DNA of 19,941 bases, taken from assembly GCA_018817845.1 (NCBI GenBank), contig JAHITH010000091.1, positions 1-19,941 of the forward strand. The letters are read 5' to 3'. This stretch comes from Patescibacteria group bacterium (GTDB lineage: Bacteria > Patescibacteriota > Microgenomatia > UBA1400 > MFAQ01). Below the pieces are notes generated by a model, which was given only the letters and a program-made list of their open reading frames with translations, made no database searches and was not told the origin of the DNA. Below, piece by piece: positions 12,020 to 19,891 of this stretch (the stretch's first letter is position 1; every line of letters starts with the position of its first letter). Made by a program: the position numbers and the translations under genes.

Positions 12020-14041
12020 ATGAGTGGATATAGAGTTGAGAGAGGTATACAGAATTGGGAGGGGGAGCGTGTTTTGGCGCTTGGGAATATAAACAGGCGG
12101 GTAAGTCAAAAAGGGCCAGTGCTGGTAGATAAGCAAGATCGTAGTTTGGTGCATCCATGGGAAGCGTATCGGGAGTATTTAGAAAAGGCTGAGTTTGTAG
12201 CTGTGCCAGATGAATTTGGTAGGGTAGTAATTGCTGGGGCGTTTCCTAAAATAAGGAGTAGGTGGCAGGGCAATAAAGAGCTAAAAGGGGCTGGACTTTA
12301 TACGGCTATTTTGGTGAGAGATGCTGTGAAAATTAGGGCAACTTTGGCGGCGGTGCAAGCTGGGAGAATGAGTGTGGAACAAGTGGAGCGAGATTTTGGA
12401 GGTGTGGACGTAGATGGTTTAGTAGGCATGCTTGGGTCTTATGAAACGCAGTTGTTTTTGGGTAAGCCGGTAGTAGTCGAGAAAAGAAATGCAGAAAGGG
12501 TAGTTCAGTCTAGAGAACCTAGTGTTGGTGTGAAAGATGAGCCAAAAGATAGTGCACAGAGAGCTGCTTTAATTTTTGGTGGGCCAAGAGCTGTAGTAGA
12601 GCAACAGGCAAGAGTAGAGGATAGTTCGCAGGTTCGTAAGAGAGGAAAAGGTAAAATAGTGTTGAAAACTTTGTTTGGAGCTTCTGTGGCTGTAGGCCTT
12701 TCTTCGTGTACTGTTTTGCCTGTGGAGGAACCTGTGCCAGCGCCAATTGCGCCTACGGGGGAGGAGGCGGGGTCTTTGAGAGAAACGGAGGAGCCTGTGA
12801 AGGAGGTGGTTGCACCTTTGGAGGAAACGGAGGAGCCAGTGATTCAAAAGGTACCGGAAGCGCCAGTGGCAACGGTGGAGCCGGTTGAGAATTTTGATTG
12901 GGATGGATTTGTGGGTCAGACAGGGGTAGATTGTTTGTTAACGGATGTGGAGATAATGTCTATAGAGGTTAATGGAGGACAAGAAGCTCAATTAGTTGTT
13001 GTAGATACTGGGGAAGTGTATATTAATTATGGGGATGGGTGGATGAAGGGTGAGAGGGAGGATGGAGAAGATGGAGTGGTTGGTTGGTACTTTACTGGGG
13101 TTGGTGGGGCAAGGGATTTGGGGCTGTATTTGACACCGGTGCCTGGTGAGGAAGATGATGGTTCGGGTGTGTTTTTTATTCCTTTGTCTGAGTTGGGGGG
13201 TGAGGGTGTGGAGGGTTTGCCAGTTGAGTTACCAGATGGGGCTATAAAGGTACTGCGTAAGTTGATGCCTGTGGAGTCGGGGGCGTTGGGAGAGGAAGAT
13301 TTGAGCTTGGAAGGAACTTATGGAGAAGGGATGACTTATGAACTGGAGACTTCGTTTGGGGCAATGCCGGTAAAAATATATGGATATTTTATGGAGGAAC
13401 AACTTAAATTTGCAGACCCAGAGAATGGACCAGGGGTTTTGTGGGGAGAGTTTTTGAAGGCCTTGGCGGCTAACCCGGCCATGAGAAGGCATTATGGCTG
13501 GACCAGTACCCAACAAGTAGAGAATTATCTGGCAAGCCACGACGGGGTGTTGGATTATTTTGTTTACCCGGTGAGGGATTTGGATGCACCATCGATGACG
13601 CCTAATCCGGTAAAACTGATCGAAGAGCCAAAGACGGTAGATTTTAAGCAAGGGTTTGTATTGGTTTATGGGCAGGATCCGGCATATCCTAAACAGCCGA
13701 CGATTTTGGATGCAGAGGAGGGGTGGATTATGACGCAAAAAGCAGGAGCTGGATATAAAGTGGTAGTGAGAGATGGGGAGATAAGGATTCATGCTTCAAT
13801 TACTGATTATAGGCATGTTACAGGTATCAATACTATTTTGGGTATGTATTTTGAGTTGTTCGGATCTTTGGATGAGGGGTTTGATTATGATTTCCATAAG
13901 GAGGTGTTTTTTAGAGGTAGAAACAAAGAAGTGATTGACCTGGATAGTTTTTGGACAGCTAATGCAGAAAATACTGCGTATACACATTGTCTTTTGAATA
14001 CTAAGAATCATGATTTTGACGATCCTATACCTGGACAGTAG
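12020..14041 (+). CDS. Large membrane-associated protein with an internal lipobox-like anchor (673 aa)
   Basis: I do not recognise a named family. Residues 1-150 form a soluble-looking domain with no signal peptide (V-L-A-L-G-N-I-N-R-R, H-P-W-E-A-Y). Residues 150-212 are a charged linker ending in a basic patch (R-K-R-G-K-G-K). Residues 213-230 are hydrophobic and end in V-G-L-S-S-C, a good lipobox with Cys at 230, although it lies far from the N terminus. A Glu/Pro-rich spacer with repeated E-E-T-E-E-P-V units follows (about 235-290), then an acidic outer domain of about 380 residues. The simplest topology is N-in, C-out with an internal anchor that signal peptidase II might cleave. It is the first gene of a three-gene operon with a strong leaderless promoter. 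Its G-rich coding strand differs from the AT-rich genes to the left. Confidence 0.7.
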   Translation: MSGYRVERGIQNWEGERVLALGNINRRVSQKGPVLVDKQDRSLVHPWEAYREYLEKAEFVAVPDEFGRVVIAGAFPKIRSRWQGNKELKGAGLYTAILVRDAVKIRATLAAVQAGRMSVEQVERDFGGVDVDGLVGMLGSYETQLFLGKPVVVEKRNAERVVQSREPSVGVKDEPKDSAQRAALIFGGPRAVVEQQARVEDSSQVRKRGKGKIVLKTLFGASVAVGLSSCTVLPVEEPVPAPIAPTGEEAGSLRETEEPVKEVVAPLEETEEPVIQKVPEAPVATVEPVENFDWDGFVGQTGVDCLLTDVEIMSIEVNGGQEAQLVVVDTGEVYINYGDGWMKGEREDGEDGVVGWYFTGVGGARDLGLYLTPVPGEEDDGSGVFFIPLSELGGEGVEGLPVELPDGAIKVLRKLMPVESGALGEEDLSLEGTYGEGMTYELETSFGAMPVKIYGYFMEEQLKFADPENGPGVLWGEFLKALAANPAMRRHYGWTSTQQVENYLASHDGVLDYFVYPVRDLDAPSMTPNPVKLIEEPKTVDFKQGFVLVYGQDPAYPKQPTILDAEEGWIMTQKAGAGYKVVVRDGEIRIHASITDYRHVTGINTILGMYFELFGSLDEGFDYDFHKEVFFRGRNKEVIDLDSFWTANAENTAYTHCLLNTKNHDFDDPIPGQ

Positions 14042-14060
14042 CTGAAAAGCTGTTTACAAT
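14032..14060 (+). promoter_or_regulatory. Internal promoter before the 197-aa gene, leaderless
   Basis: TGGACA (14032-14037), a 17-base spacer and TACAAT (14055-14060) give a predicted start near 14067, three bases before the ATG at 14070. The -35 box overlaps the stop codon region of the preceding gene. Confidence 0.6.
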
Positions 14061-14069
14061 GTAGGTTAG

Positions 14070-14663
14070 ATGAAAGTTGAATTGGGAAAACTAGAGTTGG
14101 GGTTAGTGATTTTATTGTTATTGTTTTTGGGATTAAACGGCTATTTGGGTTGGCGTTGGTATCAATTGGGCGGTGGAGTTAAGCGGGGTAGGGTGGTGGT
14201 GAGTTCACGGGTTGAGGGGTATGGTTTAGAAATTGGAAACAAAAGAGACTTAAATAAGTTACTGGATGAAGTAGGTTTTTGGCAGAAAGATGCAGTGATA
14301 GATTTGTTGAACCCAGGGCAGATGATAACGCCCACAGAACTTGAGGTGGTGTTGGTAGAAAGGATAGAAAAACCGTGGTGGAGGCAGGTAACGGCAGAGG
14401 GGAAGATGGTAGCAGAGGTGGGGGTAAGATCGGGTGAGGGAAATAGGGCAGTGGTTGAGATGGCTATGATGGGGGAAATTTTGAATGATGATGAAAAGCG
14501 GGATCAGAGAGCCAATAGCTTGTTCATTTACGGTTTACATGGTTTGGTACTTGATTTGGCGGTGAAAAATGATCTGAGGGGCGAGGGGGGGGAGTGGTTA
14601 TATGAGTCTTCTAAAAAATATCAGGATTACAAAGTGTTAACAATAACAACCAAGCATGAGTAG
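14070..14663 (+). CDS. N-terminally membrane-anchored protein (197 aa), unknown function
   Basis: Residues about 8-30 are a Leu-rich transmembrane helix (L-G-L-V-I-L-L-L-L-F-L-G), followed by W-R-W-Y and a positively charged stretch. The remaining 165 residues are a soluble domain with mixed strands and helices (V-I-D-L-L-N-P-G-Q-M, L-E-V-V-L-V-E-R), presumably on the outer face. I see no catalytic motif and no family match. A run of eight G (14585-14592) lies inside the coding sequence near the 3' end and could slip. It sits 28 bases after the 673-aa gene with its own promoter, and its stop overlaps the start of the next gene by 8 bases. It is therefore probably made together with the large secreted protein and may help place it. 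Confidence 0.72.
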   Translation: MKVELGKLELGLVILLLLFLGLNGYLGWRWYQLGGGVKRGRVVVSSRVEGYGLEIGNKRDLNKLLDEVGFWQKDAVIDLLNPGQMITPTELEVVLVERIEKPWWRQVTAEGKMVAEVGVRSGEGNRAVVEMAMMGEILNDDEKRDQRANSLFIYGLHGLVLDLAVKNDLRGEGGEWLYESSKKYQDYKVLTITTKHE

Positions 14664-17175
14664 CAAGAGAGCAATGACGGTTTTGGTTTGTTTGGTGTTA
14701 ATGGCGGTGGCGTTGGTGGGGGCGCGGCAGGTTAGGGCGGCCTGCACTGGCGGTGGGGTGTGTGGTTATACAAATACGATTTGTAGTTTTCCAGGTGGTG
14801 GAGCTTGTTTACCAGAACAGCTTGGTTGTACGTGTACGCCTTATTGTGTTGGATCGAAGGGGTTTAATTGCGATGTGAGCCCGTGCACCACCAGTACAGC
14901 TATTGCGGTACAGGGTTGTTCTTGCGTGCAGTCTGGGGGGTGTACGGCCCCCCCCCCTTGTACGCCGGTGGTGGCTGGGGGGTGGACAAGTTGGAGTAAG
15001 TGTAGTGAGCCTTGTGGTGGAGGGGAACAAACTAGGACGTGTACTAATCCAGCGCCGTCTTGCGGAGGGGCGGATTGTGTTGGAGCTAGTAGTAAGGATT
15101 GTAATACACAACCGTGTTGTACGGTTGGGACTTGGGGGGATGATGTTTGTGGTGGGGGTGTTTGTGATTCTCATGAAATGAGGCAGGTGAAGACGGATGA
15201 TCCGGTAAATTGTAGTCCGCCTTCTGAACGGTGTATTGATGATGAAGTTCCTGCCTGCCGTCCTGATGTTTGTGATAGTTCTACGATTAGCCCGACTGTT
15301 CTTGTTAAGGATAATTCTTTGGAGATTACGGTTACTGGTACCCCCCCTGAGTCAACGATAAATTATTTTCAGCTTTCTTTTTATAATACAGATAATCTTT
15401 ATCTACCACCACCGGATGATAATCCTAAGCCTATTTGGTTTACGGCAGGTACTCACTATGAAAGAATGTGTTATGCCGATGGGTCAAGTTCTGGTTGTTC
15501 GATCAATGGTAATAGCGCTACATTTACCATTAGTTATGATGAGTTAAACCACCCTGATTTGAATTGGGGAAGCGGTTATCCAGTTAATATTCAAGTCAAT
15601 GGTTACTTTGGTCTGGCGGATGGTGGATTTTCCCGGTTTGATGCAAACTGTGTTGAAAGTTTTAATATGTGTGCACCTACTAGCCCTAGTGTGCCTATTT
15701 TGACTAGTCCGGCGAATGGGACTGAGACTGGTTTGACGGTGACTTTGGATTGGAACGAGTTGGGTAATTGGGGGGAGGACTGTGGAGCTGGTGTAAGGAA
15801 TTATTTGGTTTATGCTGATCAATTTATTGGGCCGATTACAAGAAGGACAACTACGACGGCAACCTCTTTTTTGTTTGTGCCGACGGATGTTGGGACGTGG
15901 TATTGGCGAGTGAGGGCGTATAACGGTGCTGAGTATGGGAATTATTCACCTGAGCGTTCGTTTTGTGTGGAAGGTGGGCCATATGTAGCTTGGGGTGGTT
16001 GGGGTTCTTGTAGTGCGTTAACTCATAAACAATCGCGGACGGGGGTGTGTAGTGAAGATTGTGGGACGGACGATTGTGTGGGGGTGCCAATTTATGAAGA
16101 GAGAGATTGTGTGGGAACAATAATGGGGTATTTGTTTGATGCGTCTACGTATAGCACTTGTCCACCAAGTTTTTCTGGTGTGCCGATGATAGAAAATCAG
16201 AGTTTTGCTATTAGTGGGACGTGGCCGTTGATTAATTTGCCGGTAGGGACTAATGCTAGCGGATATTATACGGAATCTGTATATAGTCCGGGGAGTTATA
16301 GTTTTGATTTTAGTGCTTTGGCTGGAGCGGGTTATGTGGCTATACCAAGGTTGAGTTGTCAGGGAAGTACGGCTGATTTTGTAACTAATGCTGAGACGAT
16401 TGGGCGTGATTTTGGATTTTGGCGAGATTATGGGGGGTGGTGGCAAATAATTGGCGGAGATGTTTATGGTGGAGGAGGGATAGAGAGTATTATTCCGGTG
16501 AGTATGCCAGCAGGTGAGAGGTATTTAATTGAAGAAGATGCTAATGGTAATGGGGGTTTGGCTCAGTATGCCAGTGGGGGGATTGAGTTGGGGGGAGGTG
16601 CTGGAGTGTATGTAAGTGATAAAGAGTGGCAGGCGGAGAGTGGTTATGGTGGGCAAGATATTAATTACGAGTATTACATGGCCAAGATGGGGATATTTGA
16701 TAAAACGGAGTGGGATGGTTCTAGTAAACCTGATTACAACCCTATAGATGGTGATGAAATATATACCCATACGGGGGACGTGACGATTGATTTTAGTGTG
16801 GATAGTGGGGAGAAGCGGGTGTTTATGATAGACGGGAATGTATTGGTAGATAGTAATGTAACGGTGGCTTTGGGTAGTCATTTGGCGGTGATCTCTAGTG
16901 GGATAATTACTTTTGCTGATAACGTGGGAGAGGTGCATGGTTGGTGGGTGGGAGACAGGATTGTGATTGAGTCGACTGGGGATGAGGCAACTGATTTGCA
17001 GTTTAGGGGAGAAGGGAGTTTTGTTGGTTGGGATGCGGTGGAGTTTAACAGAGATAGGGGGCTAACTAACAATACTGAGCCAGCGGAGGAGTTTATTTAC
17101 AGGCCTGATTTGATGGTTAATGCGCCTGATTCTTTGAAGTTTTCTAGATATATTTGGCGGGAGATGGTGCCGTGA
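14656..17175 (+). CDS. Secreted Cys-rich surface protein with thrombospondin type 1-like repeats (839 aa)
   Basis: A signal peptide (about residues 1-28, cleavage after V-R-A) is followed by a dense Cys-rich region. Residues about 108-155 form a TSP1-like repeat: G-G-W-T-S-W-S-K-C-S, then C-G-G-G-x-Q-x-R-x-C and later C pairs. Residues about 345-437 look like a fibronectin type III-like domain (P-I-L-T-S-P-A-N-G, W-Y-W-R-V-R-A). A second, weaker TSP1-like unit follows (W-G-G-W-G-S-C-S, about 443-490). The C-terminal half is Gly/Tyr-rich (G-G-D-V-Y-G-G-G) and ends with N-N-T-E-P-A-E and Y-R-P-D, a block I recall from secreted CPR proteins. No sortase motif or C-terminal transmembrane segment is present. 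The many Cys suggest disulfide bonds. Adhesion or binding to host cells or glycans is a reasonable inference, not shown. Confidence 0.78.
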   Translation: MSSKRAMTVLVCLVLMAVALVGARQVRAACTGGGVCGYTNTICSFPGGGACLPEQLGCTCTPYCVGSKGFNCDVSPCTTSTAIAVQGCSCVQSGGCTAPPPCTPVVAGGWTSWSKCSEPCGGGEQTRTCTNPAPSCGGADCVGASSKDCNTQPCCTVGTWGDDVCGGGVCDSHEMRQVKTDDPVNCSPPSERCIDDEVPACRPDVCDSSTISPTVLVKDNSLEITVTGTPPESTINYFQLSFYNTDNLYLPPPDDNPKPIWFTAGTHYERMCYADGSSSGCSINGNSATFTISYDELNHPDLNWGSGYPVNIQVNGYFGLADGGFSRFDANCVESFNMCAPTSPSVPILTSPANGTETGLTVTLDWNELGNWGEDCGAGVRNYLVYADQFIGPITRRTTTTATSFLFVPTDVGTWYWRVRAYNGAEYGNYSPERSFCVEGGPYVAWGGWGSCSALTHKQSRTGVCSEDCGTDDCVGVPIYEERDCVGTIMGYLFDASTYSTCPPSFSGVPMIENQSFAISGTWPLINLPVGTNASGYYTESVYSPGSYSFDFSALAGAGYVAIPRLSCQGSTADFVTNAETIGRDFGFWRDYGGWWQIIGGDVYGGGGIESIIPVSMPAGERYLIEEDANGNGGLAQYASGGIELGGGAGVYVSDKEWQAESGYGGQDINYEYYMAKMGIFDKTEWDGSSKPDYNPIDGDEIYTHTGDVTIDFSVDSGEKRVFMIDGNVLVDSNVTVALGSHLAVISSGIITFADNVGEVHGWWVGDRIVIESTGDEATDLQFRGEGSFVGWDAVEFNRDRGLTNNTEPAEEFIYRPDLMVNAPDSLKFSRYIWREMVP

Positions 17176-17205
17176 GGGGGGGGAAGGTTGAACCTCTTTT
17201 AAATA

Positions 17206-18297
17206 TCAAGGATTAAGAATGCTTTTATAAGAATTAAAAGTGCGTTCTGCAACTAAATCCCAAGAAAATGTTTTTGCTCTTAACAATCCCCTTTTTATTA
17301 ACTTTTTTCTATCTTTGATTGCTGTAATAATTCCTTCTGCTATGTCTCTTGTTTTGTACGGATTTACCAATAGACCCGCATCACCAACCACTTCTGGCAT
17401 ACTGGAAATATTGCTAGTAACAACAGGGGTGCCACAAGACATTGCCTGAAGTTGACTTAGCCCAAAACCTTCATAAAGACTTGGTAAGATATAAACTAAA
17501 GAACCAGAAAAAATAGCAGGGAGATCTTTAGTGGGAATATAACCGAGAGTTATTATATTTTCTGAAAGTTTTAATTCATCGCCCCAACCAACACGTCCTC
17601 CTAAAACTAGCTTTAAATTTGGATATTTAAGGCGGATCCTTTTAAATGCTTCGATTAATTTACCTTGATTTTTTCTTGGTTCTAAAGTTGATAAAGAAAA
17701 TAAATATTCTCCATCAATCTGATATTTGTATTTAATTCTCTCAATTTCATTATGCGTTCGTGGATAATATATATCTTCCACCCCCTCATAAGTCACGTCA
17801 ATCCTGTTGGCTTTAATTCCCAAATGTTTGACAAGATCGTTTTTGGTACTCTCACTAACAGCAATTATTCTCTTTGATTCTTTTTTTATCCAAGAAAGTC
17901 TCTTTTCATGAGCTATTTTTATTAAACTCGTTGTTGTTTCTGGATACATAAGAGGAACTAAATCATGAACTGTTGTTATTTTGGGTATCTTAGAGGGTGG
18001 CTCAGCCCAATCGGAACTATGAATTAAATCAACATTTCCTATCCAGTTTTCTATGGGAAAAATATGCAACTTGTTCCAAACCAAATCTGCCAACTTAGGG
18101 GGAAATAATTTGATGACACCCTTAACTTGCAAGTTTTCTATAAAATCTTCAATGATTTTCTTTTTTCTAAACACACCGCCAAACAATACCCAATCAACTT
18201 GTGAATACTTCTTAACAAGAGTTTTTACAAGATTTTCAGTATAAACAGAAACACCTGTACCGTAAACAATTTGAGATATATCTATGGCAATTTTCAT
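17206..18297 (-). CDS. GT4-family glycosyltransferase with an altered E-x7-E motif
   Basis: GT4 enzymes transfer sugars, often mannose or glucose, from nucleotide donors with retention of configuration. The 363-aa protein has a GT-B layout: M-K-I-A-I-D and G-T-G-V-S-V-Y at the N terminus, T-V-H-D-L-V-P (about 110), and the donor-site L-E-P-R-K-N (about 207-212). Then come L-Y-E-G-F-G-L and P-E-V-V-G-D-A-G-L-L-V. In the donor motif E-x7-E the first Glu is present but the second is Gln (E-G-F-G-L-S-Q-L-Q), encoded by CAG. The family otherwise looks complete. It is convergent with the surface operon (30-base gap) and divergent from the next glycosyltransferase (57-base gap with AT-rich promoters). 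It probably acts in surface polysaccharide or glycoprotein synthesis. Confidence 0.87.
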   Translation of the reverse strand: MKIAIDISQIVYGTGVSVYTENLVKTLVKKYSQVDWVLFGGVFRKKKIIEDFIENLQVKGVIKLFPPKLADLVWNKLHIFPIENWIGNVDLIHSSDWAEPPSKIPKITTVHDLVPLMYPETTTSLIKIAHEKRLSWIKKESKRIIAVSESTKNDLVKHLGIKANRIDVTYEGVEDIYYPRTHNEIERIKYKYQIDGEYLFSLSTLEPRKNQGKLIEAFKRIRLKYPNLKLVLGGRVGWGDELKLSENIITLGYIPTKDLPAIFSGSLVYILPSLYEGFGLSQLQAMSCGTPVVTSNISSMPEVVGDAGLLVNPYKTRDIAEGIITAIKDRKKLIKRGLLRAKTFSWDLVAERTFNSYKSILNP

Positions 18298-18312
18298 ATT
18301 ACATAAAGAATC

Positions 18313-18343
18313 TTGGAGTACAATATAATTGGTTAAGTATAGT
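18313..18343 (+). promoter_or_regulatory. Possible promoter of the plus-strand GT4 gene
   Basis: TTGGAG (18313-18318) and TATAGT (18338-18343) are 19 bases apart in the divergent intergenic region. The predicted start is about 18350, close to the ATG at 18355. Spacing and -35 match are only fair. Confidence 0.35.
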
Positions 18344-18354
18344 ATATATTTTTT

Positions 18355-19545
18355 ATGAAAATATGTTATTTAGCTTCTAAATTTCCACCCTTTGTTGGTG
18401 GTGGTGAAACCATAGTTTATCTGATGGCTAGACACCTTTCAAAGTTGGGTCATGACGTGACAGTCATAACTGGCATATTTGATGATTTTAAACCATATAG
18501 ACCACAGCTTCATGGTGAAAAGTTTAAGATAAAATATGTTCCGGGTTTTGAGGAATTTTGTATCGGTTCTGGTGGTATGGTCAAACCTCTTTCTTTGATT
18601 AATCAAAGAATTGAGGATATAAAACCCGATATTATCCATGTACACAATTTACTTCCCCAATATCTTTTATCTCCAATAGCTGAAACATTATGTTCAAAAA
18701 TCGTATTAAGTTATCACAATACCCCCAATCCTCCATTGAGAATAATAGGGTTTTTTGAAAATTATAATTTAGATCATGCCTTTGCTCATCACATTTTTGC
18801 TCGAACAAAATATGACAGCTTGGTAGCTACTAGCAAATTTTATCAACAATGGGCTGTTAAGCTGGGATCTCCTGTGACCAAAACTCACATGATTTACAGT
18901 GGTGTCGATGTTAACATGTTTAGCCCAGAAGCTAAAAGGAGAAAAAGAGATTCTTTTAGAAAAAAACTACGACTAAGTCAAGAAGATATTCTCGTAACAT
19001 TGCCAACAAGAGTTATAAGAAGAAAGGGAGTTATTGAGGGTTTGAGGGCGATAAATTTACTAAAAGAAAAACACCCAAATATAAAAATCTTTTTACCTGG
19101 TCTTTTCTCACCCTTTGATTCGTCTTTCGCCAATAGGATCAGAAATCTTATAGAACACCTTCATCTAAAAGATGTTGTTGTAAGTTATAAACACCACTTG
19201 CCTTTTAATAAAATGCCTTCTGTGTATGCAGCCACAGATATTAATATTGTCCCTTCATATTATGAAGGATTGGGTTTAGTAGTGCTTGAATCTTTGAGCA
19301 TGGAAATTCCTACTATAGGAACTGCCGTATCGGGAATAAATGAAATATTAATCAATGAAAGTAATGGTCTGATAGTTCCTCCAAGAAATCATGAAAAGCT
19401 TGCGAAAGCTATCAGTAGATTGATTCTAAATCCCAATTTGGCTCAGGAAATGGCGATCAGAGGTAGAAGGACAGTGTTATCAAAATTTGATAGTTTGAAA
19501 ATGGCTCAAAAGTTTGAACAACATTACAAAACATTATTAAAATAG
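18355..19545 (+). CDS. GT4-family glycosyltransferase
   Basis: A complete 396-aa GT-B enzyme. The N-terminal domain has F-P-P-F-V-G-G-G-E (residues about 10-18), which holds the Gly-rich acceptor/phosphate loop, and H-V-H-N-L-L-P (about 95-101). The C-terminal donor domain has R-V-I-R-R-K-G (about 218-224) and an intact E-x7-E in Y-E-G-L-G-L-V-V-L-E. G-I-N-E-I-L and G-L-I-V-P-P follow. No signal peptide or transmembrane segment is seen; such enzymes work at the inner face of the membrane. It is divergent from the other GT4 gene and lies 10 bases before the nucleotidyltransferase gene, so it is likely part of a surface-glycan locus. The sugar and acceptor are unknown. Confidence 0.88.
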   Translation: MKICYLASKFPPFVGGGETIVYLMARHLSKLGHDVTVITGIFDDFKPYRPQLHGEKFKIKYVPGFEEFCIGSGGMVKPLSLINQRIEDIKPDIIHVHNLLPQYLLSPIAETLCSKIVLSYHNTPNPPLRIIGFFENYNLDHAFAHHIFARTKYDSLVATSKFYQQWAVKLGSPVTKTHMIYSGVDVNMFSPEAKRRKRDSFRKKLRLSQEDILVTLPTRVIRRKGVIEGLRAINLLKEKHPNIKIFLPGLFSPFDSSFANRIRNLIEHLHLKDVVVSYKHHLPFNKMPSVYAATDINIVPSYYEGLGLVVLESLSMEIPTIGTAVSGINEILINESNGLIVPPRNHEKLAKAISRLILNPNLAQEMAIRGRRTVLSKFDSLKMAQKFEQHYKTLLK

Positions 19546-19555
19546 TTTGATAAAT

Positions 19556-19891
19556 ATGAAGCTTGACGTTTTTATTCCAGCTGGAGGAATCGGTACTCGA
19601 TTGCGTCCTTTAACATATTTTTACCCAAAATCTTGTTTGCCTATCAAGGGTTGTCCTGTAATTACCAATGCTATCGAGTCCTGTTTACCCTATTGTAAGT
19701 CCCTTTTTATTTCAACCTATTATAAAAAAGAGATGGTAAGAAAGTGCCTCAAAAATAAACCATATTTTGACAAGCTACTCTTTTTGTATGACAAGAAACT
19801 ACCTACATTCAAGGTCGAATTGCACCACCTGCTAATTTTAACTCTCTTGAGTATACCTCATTGGGAGTTTGATAATTTAAACATTTTCTAG
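19556..19891 (+). pseudogene. Sugar-phosphate nucleotidyltransferase, truncated by an IS30-type insertion
   Basis: NTP transferases of this family make NDP-sugars from sugar 1-phosphates. The N terminus is typical: F-I-P-A-G-G-I-G-T-R-L-R-P-L-T, the nucleotide-binding loop G-G-x-G-T-R-L-x-P, then Y-P-K-S-C-L-P-I with the catalytic-site Lys. After about residue 80 (Y-D-K-K-L-P-T) the sequence stops resembling the family, where G-T-A-G-A would be expected. From there the frame runs into the end of a transposase gene on the other strand and stops at 19891. Family members are normally 230 aa or more, so the gene is broken and probably inactive. The start is ATG 19556; the TTG at 19547 is less likely. 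Confidence 0.7.

Noticed and set aside
12706..12888. Gly/Cys-rich 60-codon frame on the plus strand
   Set aside because: It is an out-of-frame shadow of the Glu/Pro-rich spacer of the 673-aa protein; the low-complexity codons create the Gly-rich reading.
13229..13792. 187-codon minus-strand frame
   Set aside because: Antisense to the strongly supported 673-aa gene, with no family-like motifs; open only because of the G-rich composition of the plus strand.
14809..16938. Several long Arg/Thr/His-rich minus-strand frames
   Set aside because: Antisense shadows of the secreted Cys-rich protein; composition mirrors its codons and no promoter or motif supports them.
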